A DNA stretch of 64,000 nt from Atrichornis clamosus (lineage: Eukaryota; Chordata; Aves; Passeriformes; Menuridae). The stretch spans positions 1-64,000 of the forward strand of contig WBMZ01003287.1 in the NCBI GenBank assembly GCA_013400975.1. The letters are read 5' to 3'. Positions 27,540 to 38,414 of the stretch are shown one piece after another. The notes below the pieces were generated by a model. That model was not told where the DNA came from and searched no databases. It saw only the letters and a list, made by a program, of their open reading frames with translations. The position numbers and the translations under genes were made by a program. Each line of letters opens with the position of its first letter. Within the stretch, counting starts at the first letter, position 1.

Positions 27540-28120
27540 GCTAAGCACAATTTATTACGTCTGCTCCGCTAAAGCCTCTAAGAGCCTGAACACGCGGAAT
27601 CAGAGATCATCCTCCCTTTGATGAGTGTTTTCCAACTGGGTAAACCAAACTCCTAAAAAATCCCCCAGAAAATCACTGTGAGCCCCCCAAGGACCACTCC
27701 CTTCGAGCAGCATCAGCAGGGAGGGCTCGGGGCTCTCCACGGGCAGCTCACAAGTGCTGCTGAAGCAGCAGCGACTTACCTAAGCAAAGCAGCCTTCAGA
27801 GTTGGGGGCAGCCATGGGTTTGGCAATGGGATAGGCAAGTTTTCGCTGGCCAGGGTTCATGCTCTCCCCTTGAGCCGTGGGTAGGGATCGCATTCCAGCA
27901 ATTAGCACGGCAGCCCCAGGAACGCAGAGCGTGCAGGGCTGCCTGCCTGAGACCCCGCGCCAGCAGATCTGCCAGCTGGATTTCATCCCCTTGGCTGCCA
28001 GAAACAGCTTTGTATCATCACTCAGTTAACTAATGCGCAAAAGGCAACTGCGACGTTGGTATGCAATTGCCTCTTAAATTATGGAATTATGAGGCCTTCC
28101 TCAGTCAAATTACGAGGATG
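27540..28120. promoter_or_regulatory. CpG-enriched patch, possible promoter or enhancer
   Basis: About twenty CpG dinucleotides are spread over about 560 bases, clearly denser than the CpG-poor DNA on either side. The region is free of recognisable transposons. It could be a small CpG island, a lncRNA promoter or a conserved enhancer about 6 kb beyond the FOXO1 3' end. The call is compositional only; no transcript evidence is visible. Confidence 0.35.
27780..27986 (-). other. candidate non-coding exon ending at a strong splice donor
   Basis: On the minus strand a GC-rich segment reads into 'GCTTTGCTTAG' followed directly by GTAAGT, a full-consensus 5' splice site (plus strand ACTTACCT, 27774-27781). 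A 68-codon ATG frame starting at 27986 ends in a TAG that coincides with the last exon bases. It shows no domain and is more likely incidental than coding. The strand matches FOXO1, so this could be an exon of a downstream lncRNA. A matching acceptor was not identified. Confidence 0.25.
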
Positions 28121-30239
28121 CACAGTAACACAGTGAATAAGGGAGCTGTCATGGTCAGCTATGCTGTGGGTTCCCTTTACCCAGTCAAAGGTGCAAAAAG
28201 TCATAACTTCTCCACAAAGCTGCAGTAACTGACTGTGTAAATAACAGCAGATCATTGCACGAGGAGAAAAAAAATAAAAAATTTAAAAATTTGAAAAAAA
28301 AAAGTTGATACACATCACCTCCAAATTAACTTTATTCAGAGGCAGTTGACTTTCATGTTTCACTTTGCATTTGCAATAGCCTCAGAGTATCTCCACAGCT
28401 TCTGGAGTGGGTGGCAGAGAACTTCCTGAAGTTCTCATAATGACCTCAACATATCTTAACGTTGCTAATGGCTAAAGCAGTCAAAACAGGGTTCAGGACA
28501 AACTAGGAAACTTTTGGGAGAGACATAGAAGCCATCAGAAACAGTCATACAAAATTACTACAAATTTACTACAAGTTGTCAATTGCAAGCTTTTTCAGAA
28601 ATAGAAATATTTTCATCCTGTTTGGAAAGTGCTCCACACCTTGCAAACACTGCTAATCAAAGCATACAAAAGAAGAGCTGCTGAATAACAGCAGATGCCA
28701 ATATAAACAGGAAAGAACTCCAGATGCCCAGTTGCTGCCATTGCACCCATGATTTGGGGGTCACTAAACCATTGCCAAACCTATCACCAAGGAGAAGGTG
28801 GTTGGGAAAAGACAGGGAAGAGGGAATGGATCTGCTTGATAATAAATCCTAATCAGTGCTCTATAAAATGCATGATTCTCTATTATTCAATTTGAAATAC
28901 ATTAAAAAGTTCACATTTCAGTCAGTAGAGGTACCAAACATTAAGTTAAACACCTTATTGTTTGTGTTCATGGAGGTTTAGATATCTCCCTTTTCTTTTA
29001 ACAGTGGAAATTTAGAGAAAATAACTGCTCAGTCTTGAAGAGGAACATACAGAGGTGACAGCTTTCTTAAAAATTCTTTTTGAATGTTTTGAGAACAGTC
29101 AGCATTGATCAGACTTCACATTTCAAAGCTTCACAGAGGAAGCAGCTTTGGACACAGATCTAAGGAAAGAAAGCTACGTTTGCAATGCATATGGTAGTCC
29201 ATTAGCATTATATTTTCAACACTTGAGTGAAGTCTGTGATTTCCTGCATGTTGACTGGTGAGCTACAGCATAAATTCACTCTCACACAGTATTTATAGCT
29301 GCTGGCACTCAAGACTCTGCTGCGATGTCTACTCAGTGTCTTTTCACATGAAGCCCTATAATGGGCTGGCTTGGCTCCAGGCAGGGTAAGACTTACCTTT
29401 CCTTCATCTTTAGGTCAGCATTTCTTAATCAGTTACTGTGAGTTAACAAGCCTGGTGTCATTCTGTTAACAGCCAAAGGAAAGAGCTCAAACTAGAGATC
29501 TGCAAGAAAATGCTGTTCTATGCTTCACTCGAACTCCATTCTACATCATTAAGATATTCAAAAAGCAATAAAACTGTGTATTTCACACAGACTTGTCTTC
29601 TGGTTGACCTTGGCTCTCAGCACTGGAGAAGCTCCTACCACTAACACAGCACTATTTGCAGACCAGTACTGCTGGGCTCACTGTCCAGCATCGCTCTTGA
29701 GTGTCTTTGAAAGGCTCTCACATGCCCACATGGATGACTTTAACCCCTTATGAGCCAACAAAGTGAAAAAAAAAAAAGTAGTGTTTTAGTCATGTATGTG
29801 GGAGGGAGGATGGGATTCGCAACGCACTATCTTATCCCTGCACAGAGCTGCTAGGGAAGAGCTGCTTGGGATGTACAGATTTTGTTCCTCCCTTCTCTGT
29901 CTTCCTCTGACAAATTTCTGTGCATTTTTTTCTGCCCTAAAAGCTTAAAAATCTAATCAGATATTTTGCATTTGTTACATCACAGTTTATTAAATGAGAC
30001 TATAATCGCAGTTGATGCCTCCCAGTGAGAGGTACCAAGTAAAACATGCAACAAAATGTCCATGACCACTGAGAGAGGATTGGAAAGAGACACATGGATG
30101 TTTGAAACCTCCTCACAGAGGAGTATCAGGAAGCTGTTTCTGGCTGTACATATTCCCAGCATAATTAAGACTCTGAAGACAACCCTTGAAAGGTCAGATC
30201 AAAAGGTCCACTTACAACAATGTCCAGTCACTGATAGTG
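28121..30239. other. intergenic sequence, no gene recognised
   Basis: AT-rich DNA with no open frame above 70 codons. An A-rich simple-sequence stretch lies at about 28265-28303. Confidence 0.55.
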
Positions 30240-31020
30240 GCCAGCAGCAGATGCACAGGAGAAAATAGCATAAGGGACAGGCCACAGACTGAGTAATCCC
30301 TTCCCTGGTACATGCTCCAAGCTTCCAGCAGCTGGCCATTTAGAGACTTCCCGGGCCAGAGGCCGCATCCGGACTATTGTGTTCAGTAGTCACTGATGGA
30401 CATATCTTCTACTAATTTGTACAATCTTTTTTGAATCCATTTATACTTTTGGCCTCCACCATATCCCATGGCAATGAGTTCCAAATTTTAATTATGTACT
30501 GTGTGAAGAAGTACTTCCTCTTGTTTGTTTTAAACCCGCTGCCTGATCATTTCATGGGGTGCCTCCAATTGTGTCACAAGAAATACTGATTAATCACTTC
30601 CTATTCACTTTCTCCACAGCATGCAATTTTACAATCCCCTATCACCTCACCCAACTACACCCATCCTCACTCATCCTTTCTGCTATTTAGTCTCTGCTAT
30701 GGACTCTGCTACTCCTACTATTATTTCTACTGTGAGTTTAGGGCTCCTGAGCTAATTGTGAGCTGAGACTTGCAAGAAATCCTTTCAATGACTCCAAGAT
30801 CTTTCTCATGGTGGTAATACCTCAGAGTTCATTATGGATCTGTATGTGCTAGACTCACTTTCCACTTCTCCCTGTGCCTTATCCCACACTTATCAACACT
30901 TAATCATATCTGCTGGTTTATCAGCTAGTAACAAAATATGCTGAAACCTCTTGCAAAGACCAGCATGATCATTTTTTTAAATTTATCTGGACCTATTTAA
31001 GCAACAGGCACCCCAGCAGT
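30240..31020 (-). mobile_element. ancient CR1-L3-like LINE fragment, antisense
   Basis: The plus strand carries recognisable antisense landmarks of old amniote CR1/L3 ORF2 and 3'UTR, in order: 'GATAGTGGCCAGCAGCAGATGC', 'CACTGATGGACATATCTTCT', 'TGGCCTCCACCATATCCCATGGCAATGAGTTCC', 'TGTGTGAAGAAGTACTTCCTCTTGTTTGTTTTAAAC', 'TTTCATGGGGTGCCTCC', 'CTATTCACTTTCTCCACA', 'AATGACTCCAAGATCTTTCTC' and 'CACTTATCAACACTTAATCATATCTGC'. The element therefore reads on the minus strand. Small indels and many substitutions indicate great age. Part of the interior is missing between about 30670 and 30770 relative to what I recall of the consensus. Confidence 0.75.
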
Positions 31021-32250
31021 TGGAATCCAGCATATCCAATATAATTTGTTGATACTAGCCTGGCATTCTTCTCAGTCAGCAGCAGGCTCTTGCCTTTCTG
31101 TACCTACCACACCAGGACCACTGAGATGGACAGCCTGGTGCTCAGGAAGTCTGTAGGAAAGAGGGCTGTACTGCTGATTTTGTGCTCAAAAATGAACTTC
31201 CATAAGACAGATGTGCTTATACTAGAAGAGTTTGCCTGTGGCATAATGAGATGTGGAAATCCTACTCAGAATGTCCCCTTGTGAAAGCCTTGCCTTGCAG
31301 ACCAACAAGGCTCACTGCAAGGGTTAAAGGACACTGAGGTTGGGTGAGACAGGGCCATTGCTGGAACAGCTGAATGGCTCTCAGATAAGCTCCTTTCACA
31401 GGGCCTCCCTTGTCATCCTCAGGCTGGTTTCGATTTAGAAGCCCCCTCAGCAGGAGAGCCACAGGCAGACAAAACTTGCCACCTCAAAGGGCTCCTGGAG
31501 TTCACAGAGGGAAGGAACTTTGGCTTTGAGGCTCATTTGGGTGTTAAATGGAGAGATCTGTTTTAAGGGCTGAGGAAGGAGGAGGCAAAGAACTGCCTTA
31601 GCACAGCTCAGCCATCGCTTTGGGGATGAAAGAAGGACACGGGGTCTTGTCTAGTCCAACTCCTCTGAGCAGGGTGGAAAGATACTAAAAAACCCCAACC
31701 AAACAGGAACACTCCTCTCAACTGCTGTAAAATTGGTGGGGTGAAGGAGGAAGAAAGGGAGGGGCAGGAAGTGGTAACTTATTTGGACTCCTGAAATGAA
31801 ACTCCAGTACTCACAGGGTTTCACAGTTCATCACTTGTTTTCACCTGGTCAAAAAACCTCAAGTGACAATTCAGGCCAGGATTTTGCGCTGTCTGTGGCT
31901 ACTACTGGACACAAATCCAACAGAAAGGAAACTCTTTTATTTGCTATGTTAGCCTTTACCCCAGAGAAATTCAGCCTTCTTCGGCCTTCTAAGCAACCAC
32001 TTAACTTGCTTCATCATCCCAAAATTTCTCATCTCCCCACCCACCACTCCCCTTTCTACTTCACGTACACTTTAGTAATGGGCTTTTCCATGAACTCCTC
32101 TGACTTTACTGAAGTTGATTATTTCAGAAACAATTTGGACATTCCTGCCAAACACAGTTCCCTGGAAACCCAGCAAGGCTCTTGTGCAAGGTCTGGGCAG
32201 TTGCCTGGTCAGGTAGTGTCACTCTAGGGCACTGAGAAGGAAAAGCAACC
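31021..32250. other. intergenic sequence, no gene recognised
   Basis: Several short open frames, the longest at 31796-32227 (plus, 143 codons), none with recognisable domains. The minus-strand frames near 32124-32360 overlap the adjacent CR1. Confidence 0.55.
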
Positions 32251-32552
32251 ATAGAATCATAAAAACATTTAGGTTGGAAAAGACCTTTAAGATCATCAAG
32301 CCCAACCATTAACCCAGCACAGCCAAGTCCACCACTACACCATGTCCCTAAGTGACTCATCTACGTGGCTTTTAAATACCTCCAGGGACGGTGACTCAAC
32401 CACTTCCCTGGACAGCCTGTTCCAATGCTTGACAACCTTTTGGTGAAGAAATTTTTCCTAATATCCAAGCTAAACCTCCCCTGGGGCAACTTGAGGCCAT
32501 TTCCTCTTTTTTCTTGTTACTTAGGAGAAGAGCCCAACACTCACTCATCTCA
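32251..32552 (-). mobile_element. CR1 LINE 3' end, antisense
   Basis: The plus strand begins with the reverse complement of a CR1 3' end (ATAGAATCATAAAAACATTTAGGTTGGAAAAGACCTTTAAGATCATC). It continues through 'AACCATTAACCCAGCAC', 'GGACGGTGACTCAACCACTTCCCTGGACAGCCTGTTCCAATGCTTGACAAC', 'GGTGAAGAAATTTTTCCTAATATCCAAGCTAAACCTCCCCTGG' and 'GTTACTTAGGAGAAGAGCCCAACACTCA'. The element is about 300 bases and 5'-truncated at the right. Low divergence makes this one of the clearest copies here. Confidence 0.95.
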
Positions 32553-34203
32553 CTTGGAAAAGACTCTTCATTTAAGGATGGCATGAGCAACTGTAGATGA
32601 GCAGACCAGAAGGATGTAAAATATTGAGGTTCCAAGCTATGAATGAGCTCTTTGTCTGATTCTTCCCTCCACAGCCCTATTATACCCATCAGAAGCTTCC
32701 TGCAATGCTCCTCCAGTTGTACTGCACAAAGCCCTCATCCCTTTTCCCATCATCTCAGTGATAAACACCCCCACAAGAAGTTTACTTGCAAAAAATACAT
32801 GCAAAATTTTGGAATGCCCCAGGGTCCAACAGCAAGGAGTGGAACATGAAATAAGAAGGGGTGCTGTCCCTGCCTCCTCATTTTAGCTATCATTTTGGCA
32901 CATGCCAGAACATTACCTCAAGGAAAACATCATTGGGTAATAAACAGAGATTTGCATGCAATTCCAGCAAGAGGGCATGACCACAGGCATCACTGCAAGT
33001 TATTCCTTCCAAGGATCTTCACAGATCCCATCTTTGCACACCAGCTGCACAATAAATGGCTGCAAGATCTAATGTCATTTATAGTTTTAATGGGATTATC
33101 AATTGACATGACATAGTAATTGATGTTTCTGCACAAAAACATGTTTATTACAATGATGTAGAACTGACTCAGAGCACAAGGATGCTTTGAGGTTTCCCTG
33201 CTTGATCAGCAGATTCAAATCCCTTGTTGCCAGATTGGCATAAATTGCTAGCCAGTCCCTTCCTAAGAGACAGGCTTTGACTATCTCTCCTGACAGCAGT
33301 AACTAGTCATGTACCTATTAGATGTGCATCCTTTCCAAAAACACTTCATGAACACCCAAATAGAGTATCTTTGGATCTTACAACCCTCTCATACCAGAAG
33401 TCAGGCTTTTGAAAATGTCAGGGAAGATATCCTCAGCTTACCCCAACATGCAAAAACCCTTCCAAAATGTACACGGAAGAAAAAAGGCAAAGCTGAAATA
33501 AAGATGGATCTGTAAAGTACAAGCAGATATTATTTTTTTAGCTATCATCATTAAATATTTCTATTTTTACATGCAATGTGTTCTTTCATGTTCTTTAGGT
33601 CTACCTCTGCTCACTTTAAGATCAAACTGGCTTTTTTTTTTGCCAGCAATTCATTTAGAGCCTGCTCTCTGCCACCCCTCTCCCTCCCCACCTGCAGGCA
33701 AGCAGGGATCTGGGCCTCACAAGACAACTGTGGCGTGGGTGTTATTGGCTGCCTGTTTTGGCAGCCTCTCATCCTTTCTTCCAGCTCTGTTTTGAAACAC
33801 AATCTAAATTTAAAAAAAAAAAAAGAAAAAAATGAAAAATTAGACATTCCTGCTCTCCCTACTCACATGAGCAGCACTCCCAGTGCCACAGCGTAAAGCA
33901 TGGCTGCAAAAGGAGTGGCACCGTGCAGGTTGGCAAACGGTCAGCAAGGAAGAAACTTACTCTGAGAAAAGGTACATACTTCAGGAGGGACAGAGGTGAA
34001 AACCAGGGAAAAGAGGGCCGAGAGGGCTTGAACTGGCTCTCTCCCACATTTAATAACATTAGGTTCTAACATGTAATTTGGACTAAAAGACTAATTCTTT
34101 CCTGTGGTTTGATGGATGTTAACATCCCCTTTTTTTTATTACTCTTTAATAATGTATTACATAACATTCTGATACACTAATTACCATCTCATGTCATAGC
34201 AAT
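32553..34203. other. intergenic sequence 3' of FOXO1
   Basis: No gene recognised. Short frames only. An A-rich tract lies at about 33811-33838. Any FOXO1 transcripts using more distal poly(A) sites would extend into this stretch. TTTATT on the plus strand at 34135-34140 is a further possible minus-strand AATAAA. Confidence 0.5.
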
Positions 34204-34209
34204 TTTATT
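34204..34209 (-). promoter_or_regulatory. FOXO1: candidate distal poly(A) signal AATAAA
   Basis: First canonical hexamer on the minus strand downstream of the last human-like 3'UTR block. Cleavage would be about 10-30 bases further (about 34175-34195). A TATAAA variant at 34533-34538 is an alternative, and more proximal AATAAA hexamers exist inside the UTR (e.g. plus-strand TTTATT at 37603-37608), so several isoforms are plausible. Confidence 0.35.
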
Positions 34210-34794
34210 AAGAGCTTATACTTACAAATACCCATTCTGAAACGATTTCAGGACTTTTTGTCATTTTCTCTGCACTACGCTTGTTGAAGCACTGGCAACA
34301 CGATCTGATGCTGCTTAATGCAGCTTCCAGTAACAACACATCTCTACACAAAGATGTCTCACGAGCCCTAGGAGTCAGGCATGGATTCTTCTTGCGTTTA
34401 GTCTCAAAGACTTGTAAACAAGTTACTTTTAGCACACTAGGTTGTGATAAAACACTGGTAACACAGCCCTATTAGGTTCCTGTACCTGCTACAGTTACAA
34501 ATCCAGAAGCAATGCCAAGAGAGAAAAACTCCTTTATACCAAGTAATGGAAAATTTGTTAACTATTCTGCAGTTAGTGTTTGCTCATTAATATGTTATCA
34601 TCTCGCCAGGCAAGACTTGGTACCATGAGGTATTTTTCTGCATAAAATTGCTAATGCCATCAGGATTGTCCAAATGGGATCACCATCATTAAAAAGATTA
34701 CACGGTGAGGAAAGTGATTATGACAACATTTCAGTAGAAGGATTACTAATCACAAGTAGAATCCTGGTACAAATCTCATTCTCTGTATACAAGA

Positions 34795-34890
34795 AAGGAC
34801 ACAAAACCTTTTAAACATAATTTATATACATTTATGGCTTTATACAACAAACTGTCAGGGATTGTTCTCTTGTGTCTGTAGAAGTACATC
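34795..34890 (-). promoter_or_regulatory. FOXO1: conserved distal block of the FOXO1 3'UTR
   Basis: On the minus strand this reads ..AAGTGCCTGATG..GTACTTCTACAGACACAAGAG.. and ..GTATAAAGCCATAAATGTATATAAATTATG... It closely follows the last part of the human 3'UTR as I recall it. It marks how far the orthologous transcript extends. Conservation suggests RNA-level constraint of unknown type. Confidence 0.7.
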
Positions 34891-35429
34891 AGGCACTTTT
34901 TCTGAAAATATCCACGTATGAATTTTAATTTTGCAATGTGACTAAGAGCAGTGAAGCGTTGAAGAGCTGTCACACCACTCGCAAATATAACTAGCAGTAT
35001 GTACATGCCAATCTCTCAGATATTGCTGGTTTGTGGAACACCTTCAAAAAAGAGGCCAGTTTTTATGTCGAATAATTTGCGTTTTGCTTGCATAAACCAT
35101 GCTGCATCTTACATTATGATTACCAAAATAACAATAATAATAATGAGAATACCTTATTTAAGATCAGTCATAAATTAAGAATCCTAACAATTTTATAATG
35201 AAAATAGGAATTTCAAATCAGTAAAAAAATAAAAAAGTACTAACATACATCCAGTGGTTTAACAAGTGCAAATTTTATACTGTTTTATAATTGGTCCAAT
35301 TTTAACTTCTCAGGGATGCTCTGTTGACTTAAGCCAATAATAAGCAATATGATCTTTGCTTATAAGTGTAGGCAAGCTGTCAGTTTATCAAAGCAGAGCT
35401 TTCCAATTAATGCATCTACTACCTAAACA

Positions 35430-35535
35430 TATATCATATAGCTATATTATGGAAACAATACATCTTTATATTTAAAATATCTGAACAGCTCTATAATACA
35501 ATAAACTTTTAATAACAGTACAAACCAGAGAAAAG
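35430..35535 (-). promoter_or_regulatory. FOXO1: conserved AU-rich block of the FOXO1 3'UTR
   Basis: The minus-strand text with CTCTGGTTTGTACTGTTATTAAAAG, TATTGTATTATAGAGCTGTTCAGATATTTTAAATATAAAGATGTATTGTTTCC is nearly the human sequence as I remember it. It is AU-rich, consistent with a binding platform for RNA-binding proteins. No specific factor is assigned. Confidence 0.7.
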
Positions 35536-35811
35536 TCAAAAACAAGGCTGCATAGGTAAGATCATCTGCACAATTCACAAACCAATCATTTACAACAATT
35601 CTGACAAACGAAGTTACTCCAGAAACTTGGTACTTTTACTGAAAAAGGATTTATAACTAGAGGTCACATAATGTTTGTTTTCAAGGCAGACAACATGCTC
35701 CTTCACCAAACTTCACAGTATTCCAGAATTACAATTGCAAAACATTAGAATGGCACCACAAAAACAAACAAAAAAAAAACCCATACAAAACCTCCCCAAA
35801 AATTAAAAAAA

Positions 35812-35840
35812 CCCAACCCCACCTCCCCCAAAAATCTCCC
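35812..35840 (-). other. FOXO1: predicted G-quadruplex motif in FOXO1 3'UTR (RNA sense)
   Basis: On the transcript strand four runs of at least three G occur in 29 bases. On the plus strand they are C-runs at 35838-35840, 35825-35829, 35817-35820 and 35812-35814. Loops are 8, 4 and 2 bases; one is just over the usual 7-base limit. A further G4 run lies at 35794-35797. The surrounding G/T-rich stretch (about 35757-35845) is low-complexity, and I do not recall a counterpart in the human 3'UTR. Confidence 0.5.
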
Positions 35841-37983
35841 AAATTGACCATGCAGCCCAAATCTCTGATTATCTACAACTGTTTTCTCACAATTATTAAA
35901 AGGGCTTCCTACAGACTGTTGCAAATAAGGAACGGCTACATTTATGTTATTCATAGTTATAAAAGGAAATGAATAAAATATCTGTTTACGGCATGTTATA
36001 CAGTAGCAGTAAATAATAAACAGGAGGTATACTGTTAAATGTAGCATGTTCAGCTACAACCCCTTGGAGTACAGCATTGAGTACTGCTTTCTTTGCATGC
36101 AGAGGTGAATTTTATGACTACTTTGGCCTATGCACATCAGTGCCTATTTGGGAGCAAACATTTTTGTGCACGCGGCAGAAAGAAGGTTCTTCAGAAACCC
36201 CTGTGTGAGCCCTCCAGTTGCTCCACTGCCAGGATTTACTGTCATGTTTCAGAGACCATGAATTTGATGGTGAAGATGCCACTAGAGATACTTGCCTACA
36301 AAAGCAGGTGGCTTCATTGAGGCTTTGGCACTAAGAACATTTGATTTTGCTCAAAACAAGTTCAAAGGCCAGTTTCACACTGTGGAAGATCCTGTACCAC
36401 ATCTGCCTCTGGAACTGCCTGACAACCCTAATAGCATATCTAAAAAAGTAGGACCAGCTGTAACTAGTAGTGATTTAAGCCCAACAGGGAGCTAAATGAT
36501 AGCACATCAATAAATACATTGCAGAGCCTTAGGAAAGTCGTAACAGGATCATTAAATATATGGCTTTTTACTAAACTTCATTTACTTGGCATATCCCATT
36601 TCTTTCTCCACCATACACCATCACTACAGGGAAGATAAGTTTCAATTAGAACATTTTCCAGTTGTGAGCTATTTAGAAAAAAAAAAAATCAGCGTAAAAA
36701 TATTTGTTTGTCCCCTTCTTCATAACAGCCAGCCCTAGCAAAAACTCTGTTAATTCTGTCAGTGCATAAAAAAGCTCCAAGGATTTCTGTAACACAAATG
36801 TTGTATAGCAATCAGTTAAAAGATAGGTGAGGCCTGTTATCCACACATACACGAAAACTGCATCATGCAATTACAAAAAATCAGAAATCATTTATTCCAA
36901 GACCCACTCTTGAAAATGCTCAGGTAGCTGTCAGTGTGCCTATTCCAACAAGAGCAGGTTTTTCCAAAGAAACATGATCTCTGTTATTAATGCTGTCCCC
37001 TCCCTTAAACCTCATGCATTTGTATAACTCTGCCACTTACTTTATCTTTATTTTAAAAAAAAGTAATGTTTTGTCCTGCAGGGTTTTAGCATCCCACTCA
37101 AAAGTAGCATCTTTGCCTCTTCAAATGTACTGCTTTACAACAGAAACACTGACAAACCCTAAAACTACTGCTAATTAAGACAAATGACAACTCTGTCATT
37201 AATTTTACTACAATTACAAATTTTCCGCAAAAGGTCCTGCTCTTGAGTGCACAAACATTATGAGACCTCCATGAAATAAATATAAATGTGAAGCATTGTA
37301 CAAGCATCTTAACAATGAATACTTAACACTTTGTGGTAGTCAGAGTTAAAATGATAATAGAAGCAGATGACATTTCTAAAAATGCATATATAAAACTGAT
37401 TAAATATTTCCTAAACATAAAGTTGTCTATATTTATACATCACACAACAAAAAAAGGGACAGAAATGTTTTGTATTCAAGATCCTTATTAAGCTTTTCCT
37501 TTATTAGCACTCCCAAGTGCTAGGGAAATTTATAAAAAGGTGTACTTAATCCAGTTAAAATACTGTACAAAATGAAGAGGTTATGAATGCTGCCAGATCT
37601 CAGATTTATTTTCTTTTTAAGTTGCCTATGTAACAAAAGTAGATTTTAATTATAAGAAAAATAGCTTGGAAAGTATTCCAAAAATTATCTTAAGCCCAAC
37701 AATAAAATCATTAATCTGACAATGAAATCCAGATATATTTTTGCATAAATTTACACAAATACAGGTAATTTATCAAATGGCATTTAACCTACTGTTTGCT
37801 TTGAATAGTCAGTGAGTTTAGTAGGATCATATTTAACAGCCTATTCTATTCCCATATGAAATGTGCGGCAATTTTGAGTAAAATAATGCAGTTCGTGCTG
37901 CTGCAAGGCAAGTCCAGTTATCTCAATTCATCAAAACACAGGTAACATCAACGAAGGTTAAACTTACTTAGGGCATGAGATCA

Positions 37984-37990
37984 TCACAGT
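37984..37990 (-). promoter_or_regulatory. FOXO1: miR-27 seed-match site in FOXO1 3'UTR
   Basis: The minus strand reads ATACTGTGATGATCTCATG. ACTGTGA is the 7-mer complement of the miR-27 seed. The human 3'UTR has ATACTGTGATGGGCCTCATG at the corresponding place (recalled), and human FOXO1 is an established miR-27a target. The site is therefore probably conserved and functional; this is not shown by sequence alone. Confidence 0.65.
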
Positions 37991-38094
37991 ATTCTTACAA
38001 AAGTTTATAAACTTTTCTTGGACCAAAACAGATAGTCTTAAAAAACAATTCTTCTTCTACAGATCATACTGTACAAAACCGAAAGCACAACATG

Positions 38095-38240
38095 ATGTAA
38101 GTAAGAGTCTTTGCTGTGATTATATGGTGTAGTGAATTTGGCACTTCAGAGTAATGAAATTTCCAATGGCACAGTTCTTATCTACAGCAGCACATAACCT
38201 GCAAACCTTGGGCAAACATCCTGTACAGGAAAATACTCTC
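38095..38240 (-). promoter_or_regulatory. FOXO1: conserved proximal block of the FOXO1 3'UTR
   Basis: About 145 bases on the minus strand (CCTGTACAGGATGTTTGCCCAA.., GCAGGTTATGTGCTGCTGTAGATAAG.., CTGTGCCATTGGAAATTTCATTAC.., CACTACACCATATAAT..) match the human 3'UTR nearly base for base as I recall it. The block includes the miR-96/182 site at 38137-38144. Confidence 0.75.
38137..38144 (-). promoter_or_regulatory. FOXO1: miR-96/miR-182 seed-match site in FOXO1 3'UTR
   Basis: The minus strand reads GAAGTGCCAAATTCAC. GTGCCAAA is a full 8-mer match for the miR-96 seed and includes the shorter match for miR-182. The human 3'UTR has GAAGTGCCAAACTCAC (recalled), and miR-96/182 repression of FOXO1 is established in human cells. 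Confidence 0.65.
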
Positions 38241-38414
38241 TGCTGCCAATTCTGACGAAAGGAAGAAAAAAGGAAAAAAAAAAAGACCCCCCCAAAAAAA
38301 GTTAGTGCATGCGCACAGCTTCGTCAAGAAAATATAAAAAAAAGGTGAAGGACGTCTTTGTACTGCTTTTCTCAGTTCCTGCTGTCAGACAAGTCTGGAG
38401 AATTTAACCATAGC

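Larger units (their letters stand above)
34204..38414 (-). other. FOXO1: FOXO1 3'UTR exon (terminal exon)
   Basis: The terminal, entirely non-coding exon on the minus strand. Its 5' boundary is the acceptor TTTTTTCTTTCTTCCTAG immediately before GCTATGG at 38414. Identity comes from stretches I recognise from the human FOXO1 3'UTR. Just inside the exon is 'TTGTCTGACAGCAGGAACTGAGA'. At 38095-38240 is the block with 'CCTGTACAGGATGTTTGCCCAA'. Around 35430-35535 is 'TCTCTGGTTTGTACTGTTATTAAAAG..'. At 34800-34890 is 'TATAAAGCCATAAATGTA..' with 'AGACACAAGAGAACAATC'. The last is near the human 3' terminus, so the conserved UTR reaches at least to about 34.8 kb. The first canonical AATAAA beyond it is at 34204-34209, which I use as a provisional end. 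The UTR is AT-rich, TE-free and carries miRNA seed sites. Open frames inside it (e.g. 35745-36047) are spurious. Confidence 0.85.

Noticed and set aside
31796..32227. 143-codon plus-strand open frame
   Set aside because: No domain, no start context or exon structure, length compatible with chance; ends at the edge of a CR1 copy.
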